Part shown: one piece after another, positions 35,111 through 48,280 of the stretch
How the letters are laid out: each line of letters opens with the position of its first letter
How positions within the stretch are numbered: the stretch's first letter is position 1
NCBI GenBank assembly: GCA_032871835.1
Contig: CM065301.1
Coordinates: forward strand, 18,927,291 to 18,991,290
Direction of reading: 5' to 3'
DNA: 64,000 nucleotides
DNA from: Dipteronia dyeriana
Lineage: Eukaryota; Streptophyta; Magnoliopsida; Sapindales; Sapindaceae
The notes under the pieces: generated by a model
What the model was told of the DNA's origin: nothing
Seen by the model: only the letters and a program-made list of their open reading frames with translations
Databases searched by the model: none
Position numbers and translations under genes: made by a program

Positions 35111-38100
35111 TCAGCAAAAGAACATTGAATTACACACTTTCTCCTGCAGGCGCGGCAGCTGTGGGACAGGAACAGCTCCAGCTGATGTCATTCCACCATG
35201 GCTCGATGATGTCTCCGATGTGTCTTCAAACTTCATGAAGGTGCCCACCTGACTGGCTGCTAAGTGGGCATAACAAATTGGAGCAACTGCATAATGAGGT
35301 AAGGGGAGCAAGAGAAGAAAAAGGGTTTTAAGTATATATCTGCAAAAGGATTTACTACTAAAAAGTAAAACAATAACTAAAATTAAAACTTCGCATTAAA
35401 TTTAAGATCAGCAAAAATAACAAACTAGCTCAGATGTTCTATATCTCCAAAATAATCGAAATTACCAACGGAAATCGCTGTAGTGCTTCTCTGATACCTG
35501 CAATATTGGCAAATAGAAATTTAGAACATCATCACAACATTTTCAACTTAAACAGAAAGCTGACACTTTGTACTTACACATAAGAAAGTGAATGGACAAG
35601 TTCCTGTAGATCATCTGCTGAAAAGCCGATTTCATCATACAGAACGTGGTAATGTGTTGGCCTTGTAGTTCCCTATACAATCATAAATGAAGAGAAGATA
35701 TAATTGCCTGAAAAATCCCAAGTTTTAGAGAAACGTTATTTAACAAGGGACAATGGTAAATGACTTGATCATCCACTATGGTCTGGAACTTAAAAGAAAA
35801 GAAAAGAAAAAATAACAATTACTTGATCTTTATAACACAATTTCAAACACATACTTATTTACAGTATCAATAATTGCAAATTACATCAATTGCGAATAAA
35901 TAGATTAGCTTTGACAATTACAAGGATTCCCAGATATTTAGCATTAAAAATTCTACTACATAAGAAAACTATCAACATTATTAATTAATTCAAAGTTCAA
36001 AAACCAGAAAAGCAAAGGAACAAGGGAGCAAAAGCAGGGATGATCAAGAGAGCTAAAATATTTAACGAAAATTCCTTAACCTGTAAGGGATCTCTACAAT
36101 CATTTGAGAACTATAAAATTGAATCTTGTCTGTGACTGATATCAGAGTAACAGTTAAAAATACTAAAGCAAAATATATGGAGAGACCACAATCAAGTAGT
36201 ACGTAACAAAGTAATACACCATTGTATCCATCAGGAAAATCAGTTTTCACAAGACACTGTCAGTAATACATCAGGAAAACCATTTATCAAATTAAAACTC
36301 CATAAATTATAGGCAGCAAGTAGTATATTGAAACCAATACAATGCCTGGACAAGCTAAAGAACCACATAGGTAATTTTGTCACACAGGTAGGAAAATCAT
36401 TTCATCTATTAAGTTATTCAGCTGTGATTATAAAACAGCCATATAAATACCATGCACAACTAGTGACAACATATAAATAACTTAACCAAAGCCCGACAAG
36501 CAAATAAATAGCTAAAGCTTTCTAACACTCACAATCATTCCAGCATGTGCACAGAGATAAAAGTCATTGCTCTTCGGATGACAGATTCTGTTGTCTATAA
36601 TAGTTCCTGCATAGGTAGAAGAATAACAAGTGTTATGCCTAATACCATAATAGACTGATGATAAACATAGTAAGGCAGGCTTACCAGGTGGAACATTATC
36701 AGGAGACCCAGATTGAAAGAATTTTGTATGGTGATTCTTCTGAGCAACAATCACCACAAATTTGGGGTTCCATTTCTCATCAAGAAACTTGCAAGCCTGG
36801 AAATATTAATCTATTCAGTTATCAAAGAAACTAATGACCAAGTTTACAGCTAGAAAAACATAATTATTGAAGGCACTGGTTTAAAACCTCGATCATCTGA
36901 TCAAGCTCAATGTTCAATACTTGGTTGAACTGCGACTCGCTGACACCATCCCTAGATATAACAGGTTACACATAAGCACTAGCAAAAAATTTCACAAGTA
37001 AACATGAAGTGCAACTAACAGCCAACGTGTATACAAACTTATTCATACAACTAAAGACTTTTGGACCTCAACAATTATAATTAAGAAGAAAAAAAATCAG
37101 ACAGAATTTAGAAGTACAAGAACAGGGAATCTATAATAACATATATGAAGTATATGGACTACATGGAATACATAAGGCAAGTTTTGGCAGAGTTCCATCA
37201 GCAAAAGAAATCATTCTTCTCCTAAATCTCAGAAATAAATATATATGTAAGGCTGTATGCTATAAAAAAACTATTATTGCAAGAGTGTTAAATCTACCTC
37301 TAATAAAGAGTTTAAAATAACCTTCCTTGAATCATACAATTATAGCACATATAGTTAATATATAAGACAAAAAAAGATTCACAGGCAATGAATGAACTGA
37401 ACAAACATTACAAAGATTATAAATCTTTCATTATCTGTCTTTGAGGTTGTCATGTGTAGCCGTGAATTAATATCAAAATCATGGAAAATGAAATCTGCAG
37501 ATGTTAGTTAACCCAATTTGAATATTCTGACAAATCAATCACAAAACCAGACAATGCTCAAGGAGAACTATGATTTGAAATATATTGGTTGTTTTGAGGA
37601 AAAACTGCTATACAGAATTTCATGGCATTTGGTTACATCATAATACAGATTCAAATCCAAATAAATGTTTGCAGCATAAAGAGAGACTTGTAAACAGAGA
37701 AAATGTTGTGAGGGAGGGGATGAAATCCTTGTGCAAAATAAACATTTTACAGGAAGGAGGAAACGAAATGAAACAAGATTCTACTGCCTTTAATCAAGAT
37801 ACAAGAGTGGCTGACCTCGATAAAAACAGCATGTGTTATATAATCATACCTTCGTGTCGCAAAATGTTATAGGAGTATATACCTGAATATGATGATTTGT
37901 TCAGGTTTTCTTTTTCCCGAACTTGTATAGAAGTCCAAAAGAAGCTCCCTGAAATTGAAGAAAGATGGATTTACATAAATGACCTGTAAAGTAAACACTC
38001 AGAAAGTTTTATCATATGGTTTGCCGGCTATATAACTTTCATAAACCAGATATTTAGATACCATCTAACCTTCACAACAAAAAAATCAAATAAGAAATTT

Positions 38101-41100
38101 CCAAGGCAAAACAAGGTAGACGGTCTATAAACTCTATACCCCAGTAGAAAAAGGAAAAGAACACACCTTATTATGCCTTCATCTTCAGTGTCAGATACTT
38201 TCTTGAATAGAGAATCTATCATTTCCACCTTTGGAGACTGTGTACGCACAGATGCTCTATATCGAGAAATCAAGGGCCAATGCCTGGAGCTGACAACCTA
38301 ATAATACAACACCAAGAAACCAACAAACTTATATTAGTTCCAGATTTTACAGCAGAAAATTACACGTTCTTTACCAAAATGACTGAAAAAAATGTGGACC
38401 TCAAATTAACAACATAAAAGATTCAAAGACATTACAGCAGCAATTGATGGTATGTCAGACTGTCCAGGAGATCCATGCGACACATCCATCCCAAGGATGA
38501 TGGTAGGAACTTTAGAAACTATAGGGATTGAAGGTGAATGTTCAACAGCCAACAATTGATTTAATCCTCCAAGCTGCATGTGAGAAAATAGAAATGAAAA
38601 AGTGAGGCATCAGCCTCGTTTTGCAAAAACTTTAAATCAAAACACAAGAACTACCATCAATGAATTAATCCACCAAGTTGCAAGGATGACAATAACAAAA
38701 ACAGACTGAAGAAATAAGACAACAGCACAACAAAAAAGCCTCATCTCACAAGTACATAACAAGAAAACTGAACCTAGATCCCTAGAAAGTGGGATTTTTT
38801 CATCGTTGGTACCTTTGCATTAATCTTCAAGAGAACATTTGTAAGATACTGGTCATTGACCTTTATAGGAGCAATGCACTGTGTCACAATGCCAAAGTCA
38901 GCCAGATTCTTCTTTTTCCATGGACCTTAAAAGATTCAATGGAGTTCCTTTGTCAGAGGCTAAAAGATAAAACAATAATTATTATACAAGGTCAAGATCA
39001 AAACAATTTACCATAGAGATCACAGTTCTTCCTCTCAGGAAGTACACACAGAAGGAACTGTGGAGCCCCAGGAAGTTTCGACTGAACCTCTGCAAACAAC
39101 TTCTCCACTCGAACCACAGGTGGAGCACGTCTAAACTGCGGACTCTCTTCAAACACATCAAATGGTTCATCTATGTGCTGCAATAAGGCAACCAAAAAAA
39201 AATGATAGAAGGTGAGGGAGGCAGGGTAACATCTCAGTAATTTGATTATTTTTATAGTGCACTGAACAAAAACTGACAACTTACTATTCCTTTCATAGCT
39301 CCACATTTGATCAGATCTTGAACAAGCATACGTAAGTTGCAGCGTGCAGAGAAGTTCACAACAGCCCACCGATCTATCTTGGTTGGCTCTACCAATTTCT
39401 AGAGAAACAATTGAACATATGATGAGAATCACTAAATTAAATCATGATCAGGTGAAAGAAGAAAACAAAAACCTTATTGTTAAAATTCCACCGCCCTCTA
39501 GTAGGAAACAAATCTTCTCCATTGCCTACTTTTAACTGTTAGGAAAATTGAACAGATCAAATAGGTTAAAAGAAAATCTAAAAATTATCATAATAACAAC
39601 AATAATCATTGAAAACAATTTCTAACCTAAACGCCAAGAAAATAGAACAAATCCACTAAAGGAATATTATAGATATACCTTTGGAGCATTAAGAACACGG
39701 CCATCCACTTGAGCAAAATTAGTACTGATTGAAATGCCACATGAACGTAGCATTGGTTCAGCATCATACTTGCTAGTTTTCAGAGCCTTCAAGAAAAGTT
39801 GTGTCATAAGCTTGAACAAACAAAAGCATGCTACACATCAAAATACAATGCTTTGAGAAGACACTTACATTAGATAATGCACTCATCCTTTCTTGAGGCT
39901 TCTGCCTTGATTTTTCCACTAGTGATGCTCTCTGAGGCGTGGATAGGGATTTTGTATAACGTTGTAAAGACACCAAAGAACAGAGCTACAAAAATTCCAA
40001 TGAACAACAGAAGGTACAAGTTTATTAATCAAGAAACACACAACTCATTCATTGTTAATAAAAATTACAATAAACAAAATCATAGCATATCTACTCACCT
40101 CAAGAGGGATATAGGTTGGACGCTTTGGCTTCCCAACGTTTATGCATGGTAAGTCTCCAGAATATCGCAACTCTATATTGCGATGATTTACAAAATACTC
40201 ATAAACAGAGATTTCAAGAACCTGAACTTCGCCATCTTCATCCTTCATATTTCTTTGCTTTAGAGAAAACCTATATCAACGTAAGGCAAAAAGTTTGACC
40301 ACTAAACTAAATAAGTGTTTAATTTAACAAGATCAACTAATCTAAGAACAAACTTAAAATGGGAACATGACACCAATAGAAAAGCATACATTTGCTCTTT
40401 GCAAGATTTCTCACTCAATCCAGTGATCTTGTACTCTTGATTGGCAGGAATTGTCTTAATCCTCAGATTTTTAAGCACTCGTTTAACCTATTAATCAACA
40501 CAAGATTACACGGACTTATAATCAATCTGAGGAACAGATCAGCTCAATCCTAGAAATATAGCAAAATATTGATTACCTTGGCCCAGTCAAGTGAAAAAGG
40601 ATCTTTGACATTTTGGTTGGCAATTAGAAAATCAACCACAGGGCCAGGCTGTATTATCATGGTTGTGGATACATCTGCAGAAGCAACATTTAAGGAAGCA
40701 ATACTATATGAATAAAAATATTTTAAAAAGGATAAAAAGGTTCTCACCAATGTTCAAAGATAACCCTCCCTGAGTGGTTCTAAAACTGGAATGAAATCCT
40801 CTACAGCCAAGAACACCCCCTCCCACATCAGCAAAATTCTTTGGGTCATTATGGAAGAATGATTGGCGAACAAGGAGGCAGCCCCTGCAACAGTTCAGCC
40901 ATGAGGAACGATGGAAAAACTGGAACCAAAAGTGAATCAAAAGTAAACAAATGCTTGTTTTGTGTGTATCACTCACTGTTTAGCTGCATGCTGTCTTAAT
41001 ATGATATCTAGTACCCTCAAGGCTTCTTGGGAATTTTCTGATTCCTGACCACGTAGAGCATTTGCAATGGCCTGCATTGGAATTTTAGCAGCAAAGCTAA

Positions 41101-41863
41101 TCTCCACTAGGTATGTTTTGGACTGGTACGGTCGCCTTATTCTCTTCCGATCAGAGTTTGGACTTCCGTGCTCATCAGGAGCTGCATTCCCATTGTTTCT
41201 GTAAACAAAAAATCCTGCTGAGACTTAAATCTAAATCAACTTGTGGGAAAAGAAAGAGTGCTTGTTTTACCGGTTAGATGGCATATCCTCGAGCACAACA
41301 GTGAACTCGAGTTTGTTGCGTGGGAGGGAACCAACAGTAAATAAGCTGTGCTCCCCATCATAAGCAAAGTCTTTTCCATCTAACTCAGTCTTGTAAGTAT
41401 CATGCACCCTATCAAGAACTTTTCTTCCAACACCCTTTCCTTCAACAGGGCGTCCATCTTCATAAGCAAGGGAAACCTGATTTAACAACAAATAAACCAA
41501 AAAAAAAAAAAAGTTTGTAAGAATGGGTTGAATTCATCAAAACAAAAAAAAACATAACAATATTATCAAGAAAAAGATATGTGGACTTACAGAATAATGG
41601 AAGAAATGACCCTCAACATTAGTAACATTAACTTTGAAGTGATTAGTTAGCAAAGTTATTTTCTTCCCTCTGGATCCAAGGCCACGCCTGGACATAGGAA
41701 CCCTCATAACCTTCTTCTTTGCTTGTTCTGCGTCCAACTTCGTGGGAACAAAATCTGGTGGGATAACAGGAGGCGGAGGGGGTAAAGTATCTGCTGCCCC
41801 ATTCCCATTCAGCTCCCCATTTCCATCTTGCAAACCTTTTCCATCAGGTTCAAAGGAATCCAT
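35111..41863 (-). CDS. AGO4: ARGONAUTE4-clade protein
   Basis: Binds 24-nt siRNA and directs DNA methylation (RdDM) in the nucleus. Exons, 5' to 3': 41863-41591, 41476-41271, 41198-40977, 40884-40748, 40674-40577, 40487-40390, 40270-40099, 39985-39869, 39786-39679, 39535-39473, 39398-39285, 39177-39012, 38925-38813, 38573-38436, 38297-38167, 37948-37883, 36951-36888, 36796-36685, 36606-36533, 35672-35578, 35497-35466, 35286-35111. All introns are GT-AG, phases agree, total 2775 nt, 924 aa, equal to the usual AGO4 length. Order: Gly/Pro-rich N-terminus, N domain with [20 protein letters not shown], linker ending [16 protein letters not shown] (about 285-395), MID, PIWI. The slicer triad is D659 ([13 protein letters not shown]), D742 ([13 protein letters not shown]) and H874 (PICYAHLAA). 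It ends NSMFFC, a clade hallmark. AGO6/8/9 paralogues are alternatives, but the sequence looks closest to AGO4. No lesion seen. Confidence 0.95.
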
Positions 41864-41869
41864 ATCCTG

Positions 41870-43414
41870 AGCATTAAATAATACACAAGTTACAGTTAAA
41901 AATAAAAAGCAACAAAAAAAAGTGATTGTCAAAACAAACAATTCATGGGAAAACGAGAATATAACCTAACACTTGGTTTAAGCAGCAAACTTCTAAATCA
42001 TCCATCTACATTAACATTGCATATTCAAACATGTATCGAAATGGAAAAAGCACTATGAAGACATGTAGTGTTCTATCATTTGAATAGGAAAACATTAGAT
42101 AGGAATTTATACCTACCAAAAGCTACCTATGTTACTATGTAATACAGCACACTTGCCAAATTATGTCATAAAATAAGAAAAAAGAAAAATAAAGAGTGAT
42201 AGATGCCATTGACTTGATAAGAAGTCGAGTCAATTTAGTAAAACCAAGTATAGGCTTTTAAGATGTAAGAAATTTTAAACATTCATAATCCTAAGATAAT
42301 GTCAAAAGCTCAAAATACACATCACCAGTAGAGGGTATACAAGAATAAGGAAATTCAAATGTAAATTTGAATAAAACAACACAAATTCCAGCACTAGCTA
42401 GAAAATGAAGACATCCATGGCATAACTGCAAGTAAAGTCATAAATAAAAGGCTACAAGCAAATGGCATAGGGAAAAATAAAGAGATGAAACCTCAAAATC
42501 ACTCGACGTAAACAAAGGCGAAATTGTCAGAAATGCACAACACAATTGATGAGATGTCACCAGAAAATCAAAACTAGGAAAAGATGAAACCGTTTTTCAG
42601 CTTGTATGTTTATATAACTTTAATGGTTCATCTAGGCAGTGAGATGGATAAGTCAAAAATAGTGCTATGCGAATAACTGATACAAAATGACAGGTCAAAG
42701 AACCATTAATTCACTTTAAAACATGCAGAACTAGAGCATTAAAACAGAGGAAAGCTCCATAACCAAATCCCAGACAGTATTAAAAAATGTAAAGGCGTAA
42801 CAGAAAAAACCACTTAAAATTCCCAAATAACCAAGCAAAAGTTCATAATAGGCAAATAAGTAGGGCAACCAAATCAAAGTACTTTCTGGTATGACTTCAA
42901 ACAATACAACAAAAGCCTTTTACATATATACTAATAAGATGCAGATAGAGTACATAAACCATGAGTAAAACTGAAACAAGAAGGAAAACCCATACAAAAA
43001 ATCACACAAATATATACATACCCACTCATTGGCAACCACAAACAAGGAAAAACTTACAAGAAAAAGATACTAACAGTAAGGAGATTCGAGAGCAGAGCAT
43101 GCAAGCACAAGCAGCAAGCATGCACTCTAAATATTACCTGATACAAGACAGGCTGCAAAAGGGTAAAGCTTGTGAGTTCTGCACACAACAAGAAAAAAAC
43201 AACACGTAATAAGCACAGATCTAGGTCGTCTGAGATAAAAATATACATAAACAATTACAAACCCTCTTTATTTCTAGCTGGGGTTTAAAACTTGAACCAA
43301 AAAGACCCAAAATAGTTTTCGGAAAACACTACCAAGGCTGTATTTAATTCTCAATTAACAACTATTAATTAAAATACGACACTCACGAAATGGCAAAAAG
43401 GACAACAAAACTGA

Positions 43415-43472
<58 letters not shown>

Positions 43473-43961
43473 GTAATTTAGAAAGAGTAAAGTTCAGGAA
43501 ACTGTTGCTGTAAAAAGCAAATCTTTGACGTTTCTACTTCAGTCCGACACAAAAACAGAAAACACTTCTACAACACTAAAATTAAAACTGAGAAAATTTA
43601 AAAAACACAACAAGTTGAAACTCAAAACAAACTAAACACTAAATTCAACTCACAGAGTAAAAACTAAGACTCTACAGTGACGAAAATCACCATTAATAGT
43701 AACCTAAAACAGAACAAAAAATTAATTTTTTTCTCAAGCAATAAACAGCCATAGATCACGCTTAAAACCAAAAGAAAGTTCCAAATTAACCCAAAAACAA
43801 AGCGAAAAGGAGCAGCATTGCAGAGTATCTAACACCTAGATCGTTTTCAAGAGAAAGAAACAAGCATTTTGAAAACAAAAACACACAAACAAACGCAAAA
43901 ATGAAGTGAAAAACAAACGCTAAACAATATCAAGCCTAGGGTTTTCCAGACAAAATTTTAC
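41870..43961 (-). other. Probable 5'UTR intron of the AGO4-type gene
   Basis: The coding start is preceded on the minus strand by TTTAATGCTCAG|GAT, a good acceptor seven bases before the ATG. About 2.1 kb upstream AGTTTTAAG|GTAAAATTT is a plausible donor (exon edge 43962), in a region with GTTTGACTCTTCATTTAGGG typical of a transcribed leader. The intervening DNA is A-rich with no gene; the ORFs at 42961-43254 are chance. A long (TA)n microsatellite lies at about 43417-43470. The donor choice is uncertain. Confidence 0.5.
43427..43464. repeat. (TA)n microsatellite
   Basis: A long AT/TA dinucleotide tract, preceded by an interrupted TATATATACATATATA tract, inside the predicted AGO4 leader intron. 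Confidence 0.85.
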
Positions 43962-44064
43962 CTTAAAACTAACCAAAAAAAAACCCTAAATGAAGAGTCA
44001 AACTCTCTGTGCAAGTGAAACCAAACGATTTCAGTGTTTTTAAGCCCACTCCCTTTTGTCTCTT

Positions 44065-44547
44065 CATATAAGTACGAACCTAATCATCTACATCCGAATT
44101 ATCCAACTTTTATCCATTAAGCTGATCTCAGCCCTACACGTGTCCATCATAGTCAAGTTTAGATTTGTGTTGATGTAACTAGGTCATCGAGGCGCACGCT
44201 TAATGGAGACCAGTAGTTATGTCACGCCTCGGGTATCTCGCGTGTGATTTAACTATAATTGACGGTTTTGCCCTCAGCTTCATTTTGATATAACGGAAAT
44301 GGTTTCGAATCGGTTTGGATTTGGTTATGTTAGCTGGGATATTGAATTCAAATTTTGAAAATACGACGAGGAAAAGTGTCCGGCAACAGCAAGGTGAGTC
44401 ACGGTCACGGATTTAGAGAAGCTTCTGTGGATAAGCCGCACGTGTACTCCTCCACTCAAAAGTCCTCAAGTGACTTGGAGTCTTTTCTGATTTCATGAAA
44501 TTTGACGCCACGTCACTGGAATGTGTTCAAGTAGGTGAGCTCACGTG
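44065..44547 (-). promoter_or_regulatory. AGO4 upstream region: TATA-like box and three CACGTG boxes
   Basis: On the minus strand a TATA-like TTATATGA lies at about 44065-44072. Upstream are three CACGTG palindromes (G-boxes) at 44137-44142, 44439-44444 and 44542-44547, two of them extended to ACACGTGT/GCACGTGT. CACGTG is the core site of plant bHLH and bZIP factors and of ABA-response elements. The motifs are seen; their use is inferred. Confidence 0.45.
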
Positions 44548-45785
44548 CACCCGTTTCACCCAAGTAGTTCTCTTTACCTAATTGGGCCTTTTATCATGCA
44601 AACCCTCAAAAGCTGAGAGGAGCCGAACCCATTAAATGGAGATTCGTACCAGTTACAAATCAAATGGAGATTCGAACCGGTTGTTCCACTTTTAAATGTG
44701 AAGATTTTTTTTTTTTTCAGAAGATTTAAAAAATAATTACGTATATTTAGAAAATAAAGAATAAATATAACATTTTTATAAAAAAATAAAGTTAACTTAA
44801 ATATTTAAAATATGAATAAATAATATAGTATTAAAAATATGTATAATAATATATAAATATATATATAAATACTGTTTTTTACTTATGGTTCTTACAATTT
44901 GATCCCAATATAATTGAAAAATATCATTTTTTTATTCTTTAATTAAAATTTTATCAATTTGATCCTTATATAATTAAAAATAACTCAAATTAATCATATT
45001 GTTGTAACTCAAATAACTCAATAACTCAAATTGAAATGTCCAATGATTGTTGCTAATTGAAATCCTGCATGATCCCAAATACAAATAGTATGTTTAGAAT
45101 AATTAATATATATTAGTTACAATGTTATTAATAAATATATACAATTGTTCAATTCATGTTTCCATGGTCATTTTTATTAATTGAAATTTGTTAGTTATAA
45201 TAATATTATAAAATATTTTATAGCAATTCAATTCATATCCTCATATGTACGAAGTGATTTAAACATTTATAATTTAATGTTGATATCAAATTTTGTTAAT
45301 ATAATATCATAATTTTGACATTATTTTTTTAAAGTACGAGGACATAACCATATCAAGTACAAACATTTTACTTGAAAAGATGCTGTCGGTGCATATAATA
45401 TGGGTATGGATGACGGATTTAAGCTTTTTAAGGACGGATGCACTTTTAATACTTTTTTTAATATAAAAAAGATAAATTTATTAATTACTTATGTTCAACA
45501 ACACGAAAGAATACTAAAGGTTACTTAGAGTCCATTAGAAAAAATCTAATTGTAAAACCTAATAAATTAAGTGTTATAGATTAAATAATGTATATATGTA
45601 TATATAAAGTATATAGATTAAATTAATAGTGCAAGTGTAAGCCATATAGATTACTCTATGCATGTAGCTCATGGATTAAAATAATAAATGTAATAAAATA
45701 ACTTCAAAAGAGATTTTAGCCTCTAATATCTTTAGAAACTATTAAGTGCATGAATATATTGAAAATAACTTGACTCTTATACAGT
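44548..45785. other. AT-rich intergenic, no gene seen
   Basis: Very AT-rich from about 44700, with many TATA/ATAAT runs and stops in all frames. A 30-bp near-duplicate (AAATGGAGATTCG-ACC-GTT) occurs at 44634 and 44663. Nothing else was recognised. Confidence 0.6.
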
Positions 45786-46300
45786 GTTGCAGAGGTCGGC
45801 GACTAGGGCCGACTAGTCGCCGATTAGTTGCTCGGCGGTGATTTACCGTTGCGATTTGAGGGTAGTCGATGTTGTTAGGCGGTCTCAGTCAAAGTCGGTC
45901 AAAATCGGTTCTAGTCGGTCCTAATCGGGCATCTAGTCGCCAAAATCGTGCACTCTCTTCTCTCGTCACCGATTGTCGCTTCAGTCCTTCACCAATCGTC
46001 ATCGCCCGTCGCCGGAATCGTGCACTCTCTTCTCTCGTTACCGATCATCACTTCAGCCTTCTAAGCTTGTCACCGATCGTCGTCGCCCCTTGCCAATCAT
46101 CATCGTCGCCCGTCGTCGATGAAGGTGAGGTGTTGACGTGGTGTACTAGTGATTTAATGTAATGAAGGTGAGGTGTGGTGTACTGGTGAGTAGTGGTGTA
46201 ATGATGAATTAGGTGAGGTGTGGTCAATGAAGATATTGTGTGGTGTATGTGAGAATGTGAGATTGTGAGATTGTGAGATTGTGGTGCTATGAGATCCACG
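45786..46300 (+). repeat. CGACTAGTCG-type repeats, 75-bp duplication and GAGATTGT run
   Basis: 45786-45945 is dense in GTCGGCGACTA, CGACTAGTCGCCG and GGTCGGTC(A/C) phrases in both orientations. 45943-46090 holds a direct duplication of about 72 bp starting at AATCGTGCACTCTCTTCTCTC. 46110-46205 repeats AATGAAGGTGAGGTGTGGTG, and 46253-46283 is a GAGATTGT run. The first part looks like subterminal repeats of a DNA transposon. The 97-aa ORF (45869-46162) follows the repeats and is not called. The MULE below begins right after this block. Confidence 0.55.
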
Positions 46301-46771
46301 TGTTATTACATATTGGGGTCAAAAAATTATTGGCACTATTTGAGGGGTGTGTTGTGCAAATATCACCATTTTACTAATGTATGTTTAAAAGGCACAAAAA
46401 GAGTGTTTGAGACAAAAATATCCCGAAATATTTTAGCAGTGAGGAAGTTGTCATTTTCAAAGTCAGAGAGAAGCAACAGTCAAACCGACAGAAACTAATC
46501 GACGGTGAAGTGACCGAAAGAGTTGTGATTGACAAAGGTAATATTGGTTTTTTTTCCTCGTTTTTGTTATTGTTAACTTGCATTACATGTTAGTTATGAG
46601 TTTTGTTGATAGGAATTGTAGAAACCGGTTAAAATAGAGATGTGAGAATGTGTAATTTGGTTGAATATCAGTTGAGGAAGATGAAATCTGGGTTTTCGAG
46701 ACTTTTTTGAAGGGAATCGAACTTATTTGTTTAGGCAAGTTTTTTTTTTGTGAAAATTAGGTTTTGGTAAA

Positions 46772-47530
46772 TCGAGTTTTTTCGAAAAAGAATCGAGCTT
46801 TTGTGAAAAGGAATCGAGCTTTTTTGAAAAGGAATCGAGATTTTTTTGAAAATGATCGAGCCATTTTGAAAAGGATCGAGATTTTTTGAATAGGTTTCAA
46901 GCTTTTTTGAATAGGTTCGAGCTGTTTTAAAATTAGATCGAGCGTATTTGAAAGGGATCGAGCTTTTTTGAAAAGGGATCGAGCCTTTTTGAAAAGAGAT
47001 CGAGCTTTTTTGAAAGGCATCGAGCTTTTTTAAAAATGAATCGAGCTTTTTTTGAATTGGATCGAGCCATTTTGAAAAGGAATCGAGTTTTTTTGAATAT
47101 GTTTCGAGCTTTTTTGAATAGGTTCGAGCTGTATTTGAATTGGATCGAGTCTATTTGAAAGGGATGGAGTTTTTTTTGAAAAGGGATCGAGCTTTTTTGA
47201 AAATGGATCGAGCCTTTTTTAAAAGGAATCGAGCCTTTTTTAAAAAAGATCGAGCATTTTTTAAAAGGGATCAAGCTTTTTTTAAAAGGGATCGAGCTTT
47301 TATGAAATGGATCGAGTTTTTTTGAAAGGGATCGAGCCTTTTTGAAAAGAAACCGAGCTTTTGTGTAAAGCAATCGAGCTGTTTTGAAAGGGATCGAGCA
47401 TTTTTTAAAATGAATCGAGTTTTTTTGTAAAGCAATCGAGCTGTTTTGAAAGGGATCGAGCCTTTTTGAAAAGGAATCGAGCTTTTTTGTAAATCAATAG
47501 AGATTTTTTGAAAGGGATCGAGTTTTTAAA
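46772..47530 (+). repeat. Motif array 1: GATCGAGC minisatellite
   Basis: About 37 degenerate head-to-tail units of 19-23 bp with consensus GGATCGAGCTTTTTTGAAAA. The core (A/G)ATCGAG is the best conserved part; variants include TTCGAGC and GATCAAGC. The array ends about 40 bp before the start of the accessory gene. Minus-strand ORFs across it (46757-47020 and 46933-47373, rich in FKKARSL) come from a period near 21 bp and have no independent support. Confidence 0.95.
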
Positions 47531-47571
47531 AAAAAATTGTTTAATGATGTTGTATTTCTGTTACATTGCAG

Positions 47572-48104
47572 ATGAGAATTAGGTTGAGGGATTCGCTTAA
47601 AACTCCAGAAGGATACTGGTACGAGGGTAAATTGACACGACACAACCATTTTGATGCCCTCGCTCATATAGACGACGCACTGAACCGTGTCCCTGTAGAA
47701 TTTGCAGATGAAGACCGCCGACGGTTCATGGCGTCATGTTTCGGGCATTTACGGTGTTTGTTACCCTCCATGTTGAGTGACGCGGGGTTCCACACAACAC
47801 GACGGGCGTTCCCTCGGGAAAATAAACCCTTCTCGGTCAGCCTGGTGCATAATTCTACAGTCCCCCAACCAAAGAAATCGTAAGACATTTTATTTTATTC
47901 ACGTGTTTAGATATTCTTTATGAACGATTTCTAATGGTGTTTTATGTGCCGAATTGCAGAGGTAAATGTGATCCCCATACTTTGAGACTTATCGAGTACA
48001 TACTGGTGGGTCGAAGGTCTTTTGATTGGTTAGAGGACGACATGGGGATCATTCGGGAGAAAATGGTTGTGGAGATTTTTTCTAACTCCAGGCCCGCCAA
48101 GTGA
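47572..48104 (+). CDS. MULE accessory gene: DUF1985-like segment plus ULP1-type protease tail
   Basis: Two exons by eye: 47572-47879 and 47960-48104, intron with GTAAGA and TTGCAG ends, 150 aa. The ATG lies directly after TTACATTGCAG, so an upstream noncoding or coding exon beyond the array is likely. Exon 1 contains RRRFMASCFGHLRCLLPSML, resembling the start of the DUF1985 domain found in MULE-encoded proteins. Exon 2 (HTLRLIEYILVGRRSFDWL, then MGIIREKMVVEIF) matches the last helices of a C48/ULP1 cysteine protease, with GKCD where the catalytic GDCG would be, so the nucleophile Cys is kept but its neighbours are changed. The parts with the catalytic His and Asp are absent, so no protease activity is expected. 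It looks like an internally deleted DUF1985-ULP gene that kept its frame and splice sites. Domain names rest on my own recognition. Confidence 0.55.
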
Positions 48105-48280
48105 TTTTTTGTATATTCCCATTTTATATGTATACAGACATGTAATTAATTCATGAATATTATTTCGTTCATTATTCATTCATTAATATTAATTCATTCA
48201 TTAATAAGTAATTATTGCAAATCCAAATTATTACAATATGATACACATCCAAAAGTTTTCAATGTGATCGAAACTGTCAT

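Noticed and set aside
42961..43254. Overlapping short ORFs upstream of AGO4
   Set aside because: They lie in the A-rich predicted leader intron, have no domain, and include Lys/Thr low-complexity sequence.
46757..47373. Two minus-strand ORFs of 87 and 146 codons rich in FKKARSL repeats
   Set aside because: They come from a minisatellite with a period near 21 bp and shift frame with it; no domain and no promoter.
46772..47530. Regularly repeated units resembling a CRISPR array
   Set aside because: Units are head-to-tail with no unique spacers, vary in length, and lie in a plant transposon.
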